Assembly (NCBI GenBank): GCA_963576565.1
Contig: OY755046.1
Coordinates: forward strand, 51,206,786-51,270,785
Length of the DNA stretch: 64,000 nt
Direction: 5' to 3'
Source: Aspidapion aeneum
Taxonomy: Eukaryota > Arthropoda > Insecta > Coleoptera > Brentidae
The position numbers were made by a program, and so were the translations under genes. Shown in pieces: positions 21,673 to 33,864 of the stretch (its first letter is position 1; each line of letters begins with the position of its first letter). The notes beneath the pieces were generated by a model. It had not been told where the DNA came from and did no database searches. It worked only from the letters and a program-made list of their open reading frames with translations.

Positions 21673-23773
21673 GGGTAAAACACCCAGTTAGCCGTCCACC
21701 CCCAATTGTCGTCCACTTTGGCACTTTCTGCCTAAAAATAAGATAACAAGCATGAATCTATGGACACTTTCTTAAAAAATTATCCTTCCCCCACCAAAAG
21801 GTAAAGTCGTTTTTTAAATCGCACCAAAGTGAAGTTTTCGTTATGTTTTTGCTAGTGTAGTTGCCTGCGGGAAATAGCGAGTAAGTATTAGAATTTTACA
21901 AAATGTGCTGAACTTTTATGTTTTTTAGTTAGAATAATAATTTTCCCATCGAAAAATATCACTTTTAGTTACAATTTTTTAGTTTTTCTATCAAAAAATC
22001 GGTGGTCGCCGAACTGGATGAAAAAAAGGTCAAAAATAATTATTCGTCCAGGTGGACGAAAACTGGGTTACTGGTCCATGTGCTTATAATCTATCCTAAT
22101 CTTTTATTATTAAAATTAGTGAAATTTTAAGACACATTGCAAACAGATTTTTTTTTCTATAATATCATGTCCAGTTTTCGTCGGCATTTTTCTCTTTGTT
22201 TACCAGAGTTATTATTGTCACAAAATCGGCAAAATTTGGCTGGTCCAAGAAATGGAATTTTTCGACCCCCAAAATATGGCCGGACGAAAAACTGGAATCT
22301 TTTGACCACATCAATTTTTTGTTGATTTTGACGGACGAAAAACAGGTTTTTTTCGACCACTAGCAATTAAGAAGTTAAACCCTGACTGTTTCTTGTTAAA
22401 ATAGGTAATTAAAAAATGGAAGTAGGTACCTACCTATAAGTATAGGGCATTCCCAGTTGGAAACTCTTGAAATTTTTCGGGTACTTCTAGGGACAATAAA
22501 TAAATGGTCCACATTGCAAAGTTTAAATTTTATAAGAATTTAAATAGTGAATAATGTATTTTGGTAATTTTTACCATTTTTGAGATACAAATCTTTTTGA
22601 AAAAATTGCATTGGTGTTCATAATTTTATTATTTAGGTTAATCTTTTTTAATTTTTTGAAGATTTTTTTATTTAGCTAGTATAAAATAGAATTGAATTTT
22701 TCAAATTACACCATATACTTTTTAGGTAGGTACCTGGTGTGCACAAAAAGAAAAATAAAGTGGTTCCAGTAGGGTTTAGGTTCTTTTTGGTTGCATTTCA
22801 GGATATTCCACTATTTTGTTTTTTTTGTTTTGTCTAGACGATTTTGTACTTTTTTATTTATTAAAACCTTTTCGATACTTAACGCTTTATTTTGTTTAGT
22901 TTTTTTAATAAAAGTTGAAAATTAAATGCTTTGTTTTTCTGTATTTAAAAAATATGGCTGAATTTTTTAATGAGGATAATGGCGTCAAAACATTTAAAAA
23001 AATATTATTTTAAATCTGTCGGTACTTTCTATGTCATCACTGTCCGCAATGAAAAATTTAACTATATTTCATATTCTTTTTGTAACCATAACGAAATAAA
23101 AAAATTGGATTTCTAGGTATACCAAAAAAAAGTACACAGATATTTCGACTAAATTTCCTCGACCCAAGAATAATAACGACTGTAACTTATGGTGGCTAAA
23201 CTAGTTTACCATCAAGATTTAAGTTGAAGTTGCCTTCAACAAGAAAATTAAACGCAAGAAACCGAATACTCTTCCAGTTGTTCCACTATGTTTTTTAGGT
23301 ACACTAATATGCTTAACGAACTTCGCGGGAATATTGCTCCTAAATCTGCTCAAATCAAGTTTTTCCTTGTGAATTTCGTCCAAAAAACCCCAATTTTCGA
23401 CCAGCTTATTTGGCGTGTGGTCGATTAATTCCTATTTTTCGTCCTAAAATGGTAATACCAGTTTTCGACCGCCAACAAACCAGTTGTTTGAACCACCAAA
23501 ACCAAGTTTTCGTCCGGTCGAAAAAATAGAAATTTTTGGACGGAAGGAGGGAAGGCCGTGGACGGAAACTGGGCAAAACGACATTTTTTTCATTTTAATT
23601 GTCTGGAACTGTTAGATTACAGCAAAAAAATCTAAATTAATTATTTTTGAATTCTTAACTCATCAAAGAATGGAAATTAGCCGCTCATAATACCAAATGA
23701 TGTAAAATGTTCGAGATTTCGGGCTCTAAAGTTGAACTTTCCACTAACTGGACGACAATTGGGCAGTTTACCC
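21673..23773. mobile_element. 2.1 kb DNA element with repeated GGACGAAAACTGG motif
   Basis: The left end GGGTAAAACACCCAGTTAG is inverse to the right end (ACTGG...GGGCAGTTTACCC), with TATA at both flanks (21669-21672, 23774-23777). A related unit at about 17978-18020 (AACATCTGATTAATATGTC) shows the empty site. At least ten internal copies of a GGACGAAAACTGG-like motif occur in both orientations (for example 22051, 22169, 22282, 22331, 23455, 23502, 23558). I see no transposase reading frame. Confidence 0.65.
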
Positions 23774-24143
23774 TATAAGAATAATTTTGCTATATCCACC
23801 CACCACATTTCTAGTTTCAGAAGTATTAAGCTATTATTACAACTATTATTTTCCTGGTGGGAAGTATAAAGCCATTACTGCTTTCTTGAAGCTTAATACT
23901 CTATACCTACGCCTTCTTAATCTTATTTGCACCCAATTTCATTAATCTTTGCCCCTCTTTCTCACCTTCTTTATTACCTCGCCCCATCGTTGTCTAGCTT
24001 TTTTGGAGGTATATGGTTTTGTCTTCGTCCAGCTTCATATTTTATGTTCGGACGTCGGATGTATATGTGTTACAGTATGGCAAGTGACACTACTCTGACA
24101 AATTAAAATTTAAAAAAAGCAACTGCTAGATCTTAACTTTTTT

Positions 24144-24526
24144 ACCTTCCTAGCCCGCGCAGCCTATCTGAGCAATATTGTCATTATGTCTGTGTGTGTG
24201 TGTATATATCTGTCCGTAACACGATAGCTCCCAAACCGCTGAACCGATGTTCATGAAATTTTCAGGTAAAATAGTGTTCGACATTCTAACGAGCTGATAA
24301 GATTAATGCTAATGTTTTTTGACAACTAAAAAATTTTAATAATGCTAATTTTTAACGGAGCATCGCATCAATATGCAGAATATATTCGATTACATTTTGC
24401 TCAATAATTTATGTTATAACCAAAAACTTCGTAGGAGCTTTAGTTTCTAAGATATTTATAAAAAAATTTTCAAGGCTGATATATCATGGCTTCACTTGAA
24501 TGTGCTAATAGGCTAGCTAGGAAGGT
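24144..24526. mobile_element. Non-autonomous element, ACCTTCCTAGCC termini
   Basis: It begins ACCTTCCTAGCCCGCG and ends GCTAGCTAGGAAGGT. A diverged copy is at 49036-49222 (with CTTCAATTGAAATGTGCTAATAG in common), and minimal hairpins of the same ends are at 59834-59869 and 62708-62743. Confidence 0.55.
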
Positions 24527-24529
24527 ATC

Positions 24530-27130
24530 AGATCTGTCATGGATCCATTTATTAAACTTATTTTCATTTAATCACATCTTTAACTTATATATTAAAGATG
24601 TAATTGGTGTTAATAATGGACTATTTTGTATTGAAACTTAACTAATAATTTTAAAAAAAGAAATAAAGAACAATAGATTTTGTAACAAAATATGTCACTA
24701 CTTCTGCAGTATGGGACACCATGAGGATGTGTCAGTCGGCCATTTTGTGGTATTCTTTCCCTAAATTCTTCTCCGACACCAAGGTCTGTAGAGAATAGGT
24801 TACCTGGTAACTTTCTGGCCAATCAGAACCAGTTGTTAAAGCGGGAAATGGCGTCACCCGGAGTGCCCATTTAAATAAAAAGCTTTTAATATAGTAGGAA
24901 ATATTTAAGTTTCTTGTGTTCCTTTATTGATTTAAATGTAAATATGTTTTGTTATTTTTCTTAAAGTGTCTTTAATAACAATATTCATAAAATACATCAA
25001 CTAACTCAAATATAAAACTTACCTTATAACAAATATCCCAAAGGCAAAATGTCTTAGGAAGCTTTTAGTCCATTAAAATAACTACAAGTAGAGAGTATAA
25101 GTAAACTAGAACAAGAATTTGCGATTTTTAAATAAATATAGTCCAAAAAAAAACACTACAAATGTTAAAAAGAAACCATCGAAGATTAAAGATACTTAAA
25201 AACACATGTAAACAAAGGGCTCTTATCAAATTGTTGCACTCCAAATGACGCGCTGTCACCCTTCACGCCGCTTCGACTATGGAGTTACTAGCCAACCTAT
25301 CCTCTACAGACCTTGCTCCGATACCAGCTTACTAATGCTAAATAGACTAGTCACAATAAAACAGAAAAAATTATTAACTTTCTTGCCTACTGCAACATTG
25401 GAAAGGGATAAATACTTTTAATATTTAGTTATTAAAAGTATTAAAATAATAACCTTAACACAATCGTTTTTATTTAATCTAAAATAAAGAAGTATTCCAA
25501 TGACATGAATCCCTTCTGTTTATGTAACCACAGCACATGACCTAGTCTTTTAGAACAGATCAATAATACGTCTGGTGATAGTTTCGGGATTTACTACGCA
25601 TGTCCTTAAAGAATTGTTCTATTTCTGTCGGTTACATTGTTTTAGATGTTTAGGTAAAGTTTTTAATAGGTACTTGGTGAATTATTTTTCTAAAAATGTC
25701 ATCCACTAAAACTGCAGAACAGAGCCCAAGCAGCTATTTAACGTTTTGCCGACGTATTTAAATTCTTCAGGCGACTAACTAATGGTTACACGGGTAACTC
25801 ATGCCTCAACGTTGTTACGACTCCATTATACACCAATATTGTCAATCATTTTAGGATTTATACAACGTTATCCATTTAACCATGGGCCTTAGTTGGTCGT
25901 TGTTTTAACGTTAATGGTTTAACTTGAAATCAACTAAGAGGTCCACTAAACGTTCTTTTTCTGTTCACAAAATAGTCGTTACTTTAACCCAAGGTATAGC
26001 ATCAACCGTATTCTACACGATAGTATAAAATAGACACTTTGTGAAAACTAATTCGAATACCAACAAATAAAAACAAGGAATGGAGTACCGCTAACAAAAA
26101 TAACTTGAATTTGAAAAAAATTATTCTTAGGGGTGAAAAACAAGAACGCTGTCAAGTTTATTGATAATTATATATAGACTTGGTCCTGAAAAACACACGC
26201 GCCACAGATCCGTTGTGTTTTTCGATAAAATGAATTTTTTTGTAAAAAAACAGAATTTTTTAAACTTGAAAAATTTCATGCAGAATCGATCGAGCGTTAA
26301 AAATTCATCATAATAATCATTTTATATACATAATAAAAGATAATAAAAAGCTAAAAAAAATGTTTTTTTATTTGTTTACGTTTCAAATGCATCAATGGCA
26401 AAATCATGTCGAAAGGTCGTTAAATTACCGTGCAGATTTTACTACAGTTGCCCGAAGACCTTAACGCAACGTCACTGTTTGACTAAGAAACATCCTAAAA
26501 ATTACTGGCGTCTACTCAACGGCGTTTAAACGGTTCCAGGTTATACAGTCTCAGACAACGTTAACCCATATGGTATCATAATCGTCTGGGGAAGTCAGTC
26601 TTACTATGACTAAATAGTGTACTCAAATTAACGTCAAACTTGGTGTAGTAGTAGTTAGTCGGAAAAATGCTGCTTGGGAGGGCTTTGCCTAAGTTCAGTC
26701 CTTTTAAGAAAAATGCATTGAAAGAACATTTCAGAGATTTATCATTTCAGTTATAAGTGAATGGACTATAACCGGCCGTAAGGACAGCAAATTTTCAAGT
26801 GCAGATAATTCAAATTGTGACACTGTCTATGTGAGCTTAGCAAAAAAAAGAGTATGTGGACGTACTATTCTTTTCAAACACCCTATGATGTGTGGCTATC
26901 TTAAAAGATCTATCCATCTTTGTTAGGTTAGTGGGCGATATAAAGACGATTTATTTTATGGTGTGCTAGAAACCGCCATCAATCAAGGCATCATGTTTTC
27001 TGTCAAGCCCTTTTTAAACAGTGCATAGAAAGTTATATATTAAGTACACTTGGGTTCATAAATAATGTCAGGGACACACATTTTAGCTAACTTGACAACA
27101 ATGCATCTTTTAAAGAAAAATCAGATAAGA
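24530..27130. other. No gene recognised
   Basis: About 2.6 kb of AT-rich sequence. I see no open frame with a recognisable domain, no convincing splice pair and no terminal repeats. The 25.2-26.6 kb part is less AT-rich but has stops in all frames. Confidence 0.5.
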
Positions 27131-27136
27131 AAGTCG

Positions 27137-28659
27137 TCTCGGCCTATTCGTCCTTGTCTTGTTTGCATATTTTGGGTATTTGGTAAGGAGAACTCATATC
27201 GGTGTATCTTTCTCTTAAGTGTTTTATACTGTACGCAGTGGCGTATATAGAAAAAAGTTTCGGGGTGGGCCCGAGACAGTTTTGGGGGGGGCCCGAGACC
27301 TCATGAGGCTGTATTTTATGCTATTTTATGTTTCTATTCATGAAATATGTGGAAAATATCCAAAAAATTCTTACCTTCGGGGGGGGGGCAGGCCCCCCCC
27401 ATATATACGCCACTGACTGTACGCATCTGTTCTACAGGGATAAATTAGATTTTGTAATGTGAAGTCATATTAATATGTCTTCCTTCTTGTAAACATACCT
27501 ATCCCAGGTAAGTTCCTCGTCTTCTAGGAAAATTAGCAACTACAGTATATGTATTGTATAACAGGAGAAGAAAGTGACAAATTTCACATGAGCGTGAATG
27601 TTGTGAACGAGGCGCCAGCCGAGTGAAACAACACGCGAGTGTAGAAAAGATACTTTCTATCGAGTTGTGTACGCTATTTTTCCTACGAACAATGTTGAAC
27701 TATACTAATGTTTGTAAAAATTGGTTTGTAATTTTGCACAATTTTGCAAACTGCTTTTCCGCACATGTGGAGAAAATTACTATGCAACGCATGTGCCGAA
27801 AAGTATGGTGACAGTTAACGTCATCGTACACTTTTCCATACATGTGCGGAAAAGTACTTTTCCATACATTTGGCGAAAAATTTGTGCATACGGGTGAAAT
27901 TTAACGTTTTCTGAGTTAGAAAAATAATATTACGAATTTGGTTTTTTCTTCCGTGTCTTGGTGCCAAATCGTGCTATATTTATTTAAATTTATCTCGGCC
28001 TATTCGTCCTTGTCTTGTTTGCATATTTTGGGTATTTGGTAAGGAGAACTCATATCGGTCCATCTTTCTCTGAGGTGTTTTATACTGTACGCATCTGTTC
28101 TACAGGGATAAATTAGATTTTGTAATGTGAAGTCATATTAATATGTCTTCCTTCTTGTAAACATACCTATCCCAGGTGAGTTCCTCGTCTTCTAGTAAAA
28201 TTAGCAACTACAGTATATGTATTGTATAACAAGAGAAGAAAGTGACAAATTTTACGTGAGCGTGAATGTTGTGAACGAGGCGCCAGCCGAGTGAAACAAC
28301 ACGCAAGTGTAGAAAAGATACTTTCTCTCGAGTTGTGTAGGCTATTTTTCCTACGAACACGGTTGAACTATACTAATTTTTATAAAAATTGGTTTGTAAT
28401 TTTGCACAATTTTGCAAACTGCTTTTCCGCACATGTGGAGAAAAGTACTTTGCAACACATGTGCCGAAAAGTATGGTGACAGTTAACGTCATCGTACACT
28501 TTTCCAAACATGTGCGGAAAAGTACTTTTCCATACATTTGGCGAAAAATTTGTGCATACGGGTAAAATTTAACGTTTTTTGAGTTAGCAAAATAATATTA
28601 CGTATTTACTTTTTTCTTCCGTGCCTTGGTGCCAAATCGTGCTCTACTTATTTAAATTT
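27137..28659. repeat. Two-copy tandem duplication, ~667-bp unit
   Basis: Unit 1 is 27137-27992 (including a 188-bp MITE plus duplication) and unit 2 is 27993-28659. Both start TCTCGGCCTATTCGTCCTTG and run to GTGCCAAATCGTGCT. They differ by scattered substitutions. Each holds several copies of TTTTCCGCACATGT in alternating orientation. Confidence 0.85.
27236..27415. mobile_element. hAT-type MITE with 8-bp TSD and empty-site control
   Basis: CAGTGGCGTATATAG at the left and CATATATACGCCACTG at the right, flanked by ACTGTACG at 27228-27235 and 27416-27423. The second tandem unit carries the uninterrupted site (about 28084-28091). Inside are G and C runs, as in the MITE at 14904. Confidence 0.9.
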
Positions 28660-28892
28660 GTTATATCTAGGGAAATTAAGTGGACATTATTTTTGAACTT
28701 AAGTGTACATATAATCTGCTATATATTATAGCGTTGTGTAAATTTACCAAAACCAATATATTAACAAGTAACTATTATTATTATCTACATCAAATGATAA
28801 TTAATAGTGCTTATCAAAAGTAAATTTGATTATCACTAAATAACGTTTTTTCATGTGTCAAGCCAAAATACAGAAAAAATTAAGTTCCAGTA

Positions 28893-29490
28893 CAGTGAAA
28901 CCTCCTATAAGCGGACACCCACGGTTCCGTCGATTTTGTCCGCTTATTGGAGGTGTCCGCTTATGAGAGGGAACTGCGAAATTTTAATATATATTTATTA
29001 ACAATTTCCGCTGCTTGAGTTTTTCTGATATTAAATTTTTCAACGATCTTTCGTGCAAATAGATGTTCCTTCTCCGAAACGTAAACAACTTCCATTTTTT
29101 CACGTAAACTAAGAAGTGTTTTACTAAGCGCCACTCCACAGAGCTCTATTACCACCCAAATGAAAGAAACGAAGGAAGTGTTTAGTCTCCGCATTAAACG
29201 GAAAGAGGTAATTCCCTGGCTGCAGAGTGCGTTGTTGCCAACATACTACGTAATATTTATACCCATGAGGTACAGCGCTCCGTCCCGTTGTCAGAGGTTC
29301 GCGTCCGGTTAAGGGAGGTTTCAGAATTTTTTAACCAAAAAAAAATTGTCCGCGTCCGGTTATTAGAGTGTCCGGTTATAGGAGTGAATTTTACAGGTAA
29401 TGAAGTAGGGAAAAGCTTGGTTCCAACAAATTTGTCCGCTTAAAGGGAGTGTCCGCTTATTAGAGGTGTCCACAAGGAGAGGTTTCACTG
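28893..29490. mobile_element. pogo/Tigger-type element
   Basis: Inverted termini CAGTGAAACCTCC and GGAGAGGTTTCACTG are flanked by TA (28891-28892, 29491-29492). GTCCGCTTAT-type subterminal repeats recur at both ends, as in Tigger elements. It carries only the start of the transposase. Confidence 0.85.
28961..29194 (-). pseudogene. pogo transposase N-terminal HTH fragment
   Basis: The minus-strand frame contains SLREKMEVVYVSEKEHLFAR and KIVEKFNIRKTQAAEIVNKY. This resembles the CENP-B/pipsqueak-like helix-turn-helix at the start of pogo-family transposases. The DDE domain is missing; the element is internally deleted. Confidence 0.65.
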
Positions 29491-29715
29491 TAATCAGTTT
29501 TTTTTTAAATAGAATAAGAGAGAAAAAAATGGAGGTGGGAGAAAGGAAAAAATAAAGTATACAGTATGTTCTTCCTCGCAAAAACGTAACCTTTTCTAGT
29601 GAAGTCATTTTAAAGCACCTAATTATTACACATTCTCTTACTTTCCATGATATTTTAAAAACGTAGCAAACTCTCAGAATAATAATCCGTTGGGTGTTAC
29701 AATTCAAATGTTATC

Positions 29716-30785
29716 TTATTTTTTTATTTATTTATTTTAACAGTATCTACAGCAAAAAGCCAATTACAGATACTTTCCTACATTAAAAAAAAAAGATTTT
29801 ATACAATACGTCACTTACACTACACATGATAAGTAACAAACAAATCAAATTACATAATTACTTATTGATTAACTGCTGCGCACTTTTAGATCTATAATTT
29901 TTTTAAATTTCTTATAGCTAACATTGTCAATATCAACATCTGAAGCATACCTGTTAAATAAGTTGCATAAATTGTAGATAGGAGAGTTTTAAATAGATTT
30001 GTTCGTGGATAAGCTAAATAAAACATAGTTTTCGACCTTGAATTGATTCGATTGATGGCAAAAGGAAGTTGTTCAACTATATTAGGACAGTCAACATCCC
30101 CTTTGAGAATTCTATACATTGTTGTTAGTAAAATTTTAGTTCTTCTCTGGTTTAGTGATAATCTATCAAATATTTTTAATAAGATCTCGTTGTCACAACC
30201 TCTTTGTGGATAAATCCCAAACTTTCTAAAGTGCATGGCTTTTAAAAATTTTCGTTGAACTCCCTCAATCATACCAATCCAAATTTCATATTGGGGGGAC
30301 CAGATAACACTTCGATATTCCAATAACGGCAATACCAGACTGTCAAATAAGTATATGCTAACGTCAATGTTAAAACTTTTAGTATTTCTACAAATAAACC
30401 CAGCAACTTTCTGAGCACTCTTAATTTTAGAAATAATATGTGATGAGAAAGAAAGATTAGCATCGAAGGTTACACCTAGGTCTTTTTGTTCAGATACACG
30501 CTCTATGTTCTCATTATTTATTGTATAATCAAATTCAATTAAGTCTTTGTTACGACTAAAAGACAAACAAAAGCATTTACCCAAATTTAAGTTAAAACCA
30601 TTTTCCTCGCAATATAGAGCTGTGTCCTGAAATTCACTTTGAAGTGTTTCACAATCCTCCAATGAGAAAACTTCAACAAATAATTTAAAATCATCGGCAA
30701 ATGCCAATGATTCCACATTTTTTACCTTAGAAATAATTTTGTTGAAGGCAATAATAAAAAGAAGTGGTCCGAGAATTTCATCAGG
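29716..30785 (-). mobile_element. 5'-truncated LINE (Jockey/CR1-like) with A-rich tail
   Basis: The element runs on the minus strand from LGPLLFI (motif after the lost GxPQG region) near 30783 to an AATAAATAAAT-type tail at about 29716-29745. The 5' end abuts a hAT fragment. Typical dead-on-arrival copy. Confidence 0.75.
29892..30785 (-). pseudogene. LINE reverse transcriptase, C-terminal half
   Basis: The frame reads LGPLLFIIAFNKI, then LAFADDFKLFVEVFS with the catalytic FADD of motif C, LNLGKCFCLSFSR (motif D region), KDLGVTFDANLSFSSHI and GFICRNTKSFN, followed by the thumb and a C-terminal tail to NLKKL. The pattern is that of insect non-LTR elements of the Jockey/CR1 group without RNase H. 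Everything before motif B, including the endonuclease, is missing. The upstream part of the long open frame (30786-30860) belongs to another element. Confidence 0.75.
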
Positions 30786-31066
30786 AGGATGGTGCAAATA
30801 TTTCACAGCCGTTGGTGCCCAATTAGGGTCAATTCTTGATGATGATAAAACAACACACACGGAAAATAGTACAACAGGTTGGTTAAATCACATGCGCAAA
30901 TCCAGTTATTTTTCTTATAGATGTCTCGAGAAAAATGTTGTGTGAAACTTATGTTTTGTGTCCTTTTTTGACTAACTTGAGTTAGGTTGAGATCCGGTAA
31001 GGGCCTACCCAGTTCTATAATTTTGATTTTATCTTCCAAAGAAAGACTAGAAAAAATTGCTTTTAA
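30786..31066 (-). pseudogene. hAT (ZMYM1-like) transposase, TTF zinc finger fragment
   Basis: Minus strand: SLEDKIKIIELGRPLPDLN, then FSRDIYKKNNWICACDLTN and LLYYFPCVLFYHHQ, and after a frameshift near 30850 NWAPTAVKYLHH. W-C-C-x-LFCFPCLLF followed by W-KTGV-DL is the TTF-type zinc finger found at the start of ZMYM1-like hAT proteins. It is cut by the LINE at 30785. Confidence 0.6.
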
Positions 31067-31069
31067 TAA

Positions 31070-33860
31070 TATTACTGACGCAATTCATTATCAAGATCGA
31101 TAATAAATAATATTTCGCGGTAAATTATAACACGACTAGAAAAAAAGCAAAATAATATGAATAAGGTACAATAACATTGACAAGCGGACCGAACGGCGAT
31201 ATTTTGTGGACTGGCCGCAAAATAATTGAGCCTTTTTTGCATTAAAACAGGGGTATGACCCCCTCCGCTTCCACTCCGTCACCATCGTAACGCGGGCCGC
31301 GAGACGGCTTGCGGCCCGAGAAAGCCGTCATATTTATAGTGAAAAAGAAGCTTAGTAAGCCGTTTTCTGACGTTAGAAAAATAATCTTATATTTTTATAA
31401 CGTTTTTTTAAAGTGTTTTTCGAACGTTAAAAAAATATTGATTTTTAACAGTGAAAACGAAATGTTTTTCTAACATTGAAAAATAAATGTTTTTTTAACA
31501 ATGAAAAAATATATTTTTTTCAAATATCTCTAAAGATAAGGTAACATAAATAATGTAAATAAAATTCTTCTATTTTGGAAACGCAGGGCAGCAACAGTCC
31601 GTTGAGGTTTTCGTGAACTCGACACTCAGTAAAGGCAATCTGCTTCTGAAAATAAAATTTTAAATTCTATGTAAATAATAATTTTGTAGCAAGTGCCTCG
31701 CTACGAGGCCAAACGATTCTTGCTCAAGTGAATACAAGGCAAACAATTTCAAGGCGCGTATTCACTTTAGCATGAATGCAAACGAAGCATTCGTTTGGTC
31801 TCGCTGCGAGGCTTGCGAAGTAGCAGTTTGCTAAACCTCGCCTATGTAACATTTATTTATCAATAAAGATTTATTATTATTATTATATAATTCTGCCTCA
31901 AATGAATACGCGGCTTAAGGTCCGGCGGCTAATCGTCCGCGGTGAATTGTCGCATTCCCTTTCTGATTACCTATAGGTATGCGATATTTTACTTTTTCTT
32001 ACCTGATTTTGTGGTGCTTCATTTAGATCACTGCACACACATTTGTTGTTCTTAAACTATACCATCTTTGCCACACAACTGGAGTAATATTCCGATCCAA
32101 ATATGTATTCACTATCAATATTAATAATTGTGCTTTAAATTTGCCATGTTTGTTTCTGCAAAATGCAAATATTTTAACCAAAATTACAAAAAGCGTCTTT
32201 GCTACCGACTTGTATCAACTCGCAACGAAACGCAACTAATGGCGATGTTTAGGTAGTGGAACTGCATACTATAGAGGGCGCTGCCATCGCGCCCTCCATA
32301 GTATATATTTTTTTAATGTTTAAAAAACAAAACATTTATTAGCTTCATACATCTTAAATTCAACGTTATAAGTGAGATCTAGGAAAAACATTATAAAAAT
32401 AACCATATATTGATGGTACTATTTTTAATGTTAGTGAAATTGTGTTTTTTTTTTAATGCTGGTTTCTTAACGTTATTAAGAAATATATTTTTGGTAATGC
32501 TTTTACATGAAATTTTCGTTAGGATTTTCTACATGTTTTTTAATGTCAAAAGTTGACTTAATTTTAACACAAATTTGTGTTAGAAAAAAAAATTCAACAT
32601 TTATTTAACGTTTTTTACGATTTTATGCTTAGTGGGTAGTTGGTGCTTAAACTGCTTCTGATTAAAATTAAATTTTTTAATTAAAAAAATTAAAATTTTT
32701 AAAAGAATCATTAGTAAAAATAGTAAGAGTCATTAATCGGACTACCATAACCGTCTCAGTTTTTTTACCAATATTTTTGTCTTTAGGAAAAAATCTTATA
32801 AGAATTGGAAAGCGCCACAATACCTACAATGGATTTACAAAATCATAATGTTACCGAAACAACCATCACGGTTAATAAATTAAACATAATCGTTTACCTT
32901 GATAGGTACTTAAAATTTACGAACAATAACATAGTCCTTTTTGAGTCTGCACCAAGTATGGGTTTCCATTAGGGATGTATTTCCATTGTTTAGCGTTTCC
33001 ATTGTGGAGAGGTTCACTCGAATAAAGGCGATAATGAAATTATTAGGTGTATTTTAGTCTTTTTGTGTCGCTCTATTATGGCAGTTATTATAGAGTGTAG
33101 TGTTATATTATTGCCACTGATTATGGCAAAGCACCTTTTTAAGAAAACGTGATTTTTTTTTCTTTACATCAATGTTAGCATTTTGCCAAAGTAAAATAAA
33201 GATAAAATAACGAAAAAATTATTTTTTTAAATATAAATTATTTTATAAAAAAAATATAATAAAAAGTTTAAAATAATTAGGCAGATTTGTGTTTATCACA
33301 GTCTAGATTAAACAATAGAAATTCCTCACCGCTCACTCACCCCCTTATTTCCAATTTTTTTTATAAAATTGTCTTTTCACAACATCAAATCATAAATCTG
33401 AAAACTGCATCTTTGTATCTATTTAGGCTCCAAAGTCATGAATTTATCCTCTTTACACCCCTCAACAAAACCCCACCACTTCACTGTATTGTATTGTCAT
33501 CGGACCTACATTACAGTGTCAAATTTCATTAAAATCGGTTCACGGGAAGTGTGTCAAAAATTAATCACAATATCTGATAGACAGTGAAATAAAATAAATT
33601 CGTTTAATTAAAAAATAAAATTTAATAAGAGTCTCAAATTAAATGCTGTTCTGGCAAGGAGCTGCATTGTGAGCTACTCAGAAAAGTTGAAAATCTTCCA
33701 GGTTTCATTAAAATTATCTTTTATACTGCCTATACATATACTACATTTCTGGTTTTCACGATTGAATGTCTTGATTTCTCTACTAATGCAAAGAAAAATG
33801 GAATACAGAGTGACTGAGACATCCAATCCAATTTTTCAAGATTGTATGAACTTGTAGAAC
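31070..33860. other. Repeat-rich, no gene recognised
   Basis: Contains T-rich degenerate short repeats with AACGTTTTT cores (31380-31510, 32440-32620), an inverted repeat at 31697-31812 (CTCGCTACGAGGCCAAACGA against CGTTTGGTCTCGCTGCGAGG), a hairpin at 32266-32307 (ATACTATAGAGGGCGC / GCGCCCTCCATAGTAT), a TTATTATTATTA run near 31870, and a TTTCATTAAAATCGGTTCA repeat tail near 33520. Confidence 0.5.
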
Positions 33861-33864
33861 CAAG

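Noticed and set aside
27623..28479. Two similar 62-codon frames (MKQHASVEKILS...)
   Set aside because: They lie in the tandem-duplicated non-coding unit; the changes show no coding bias that I can see and no domain is recognised.
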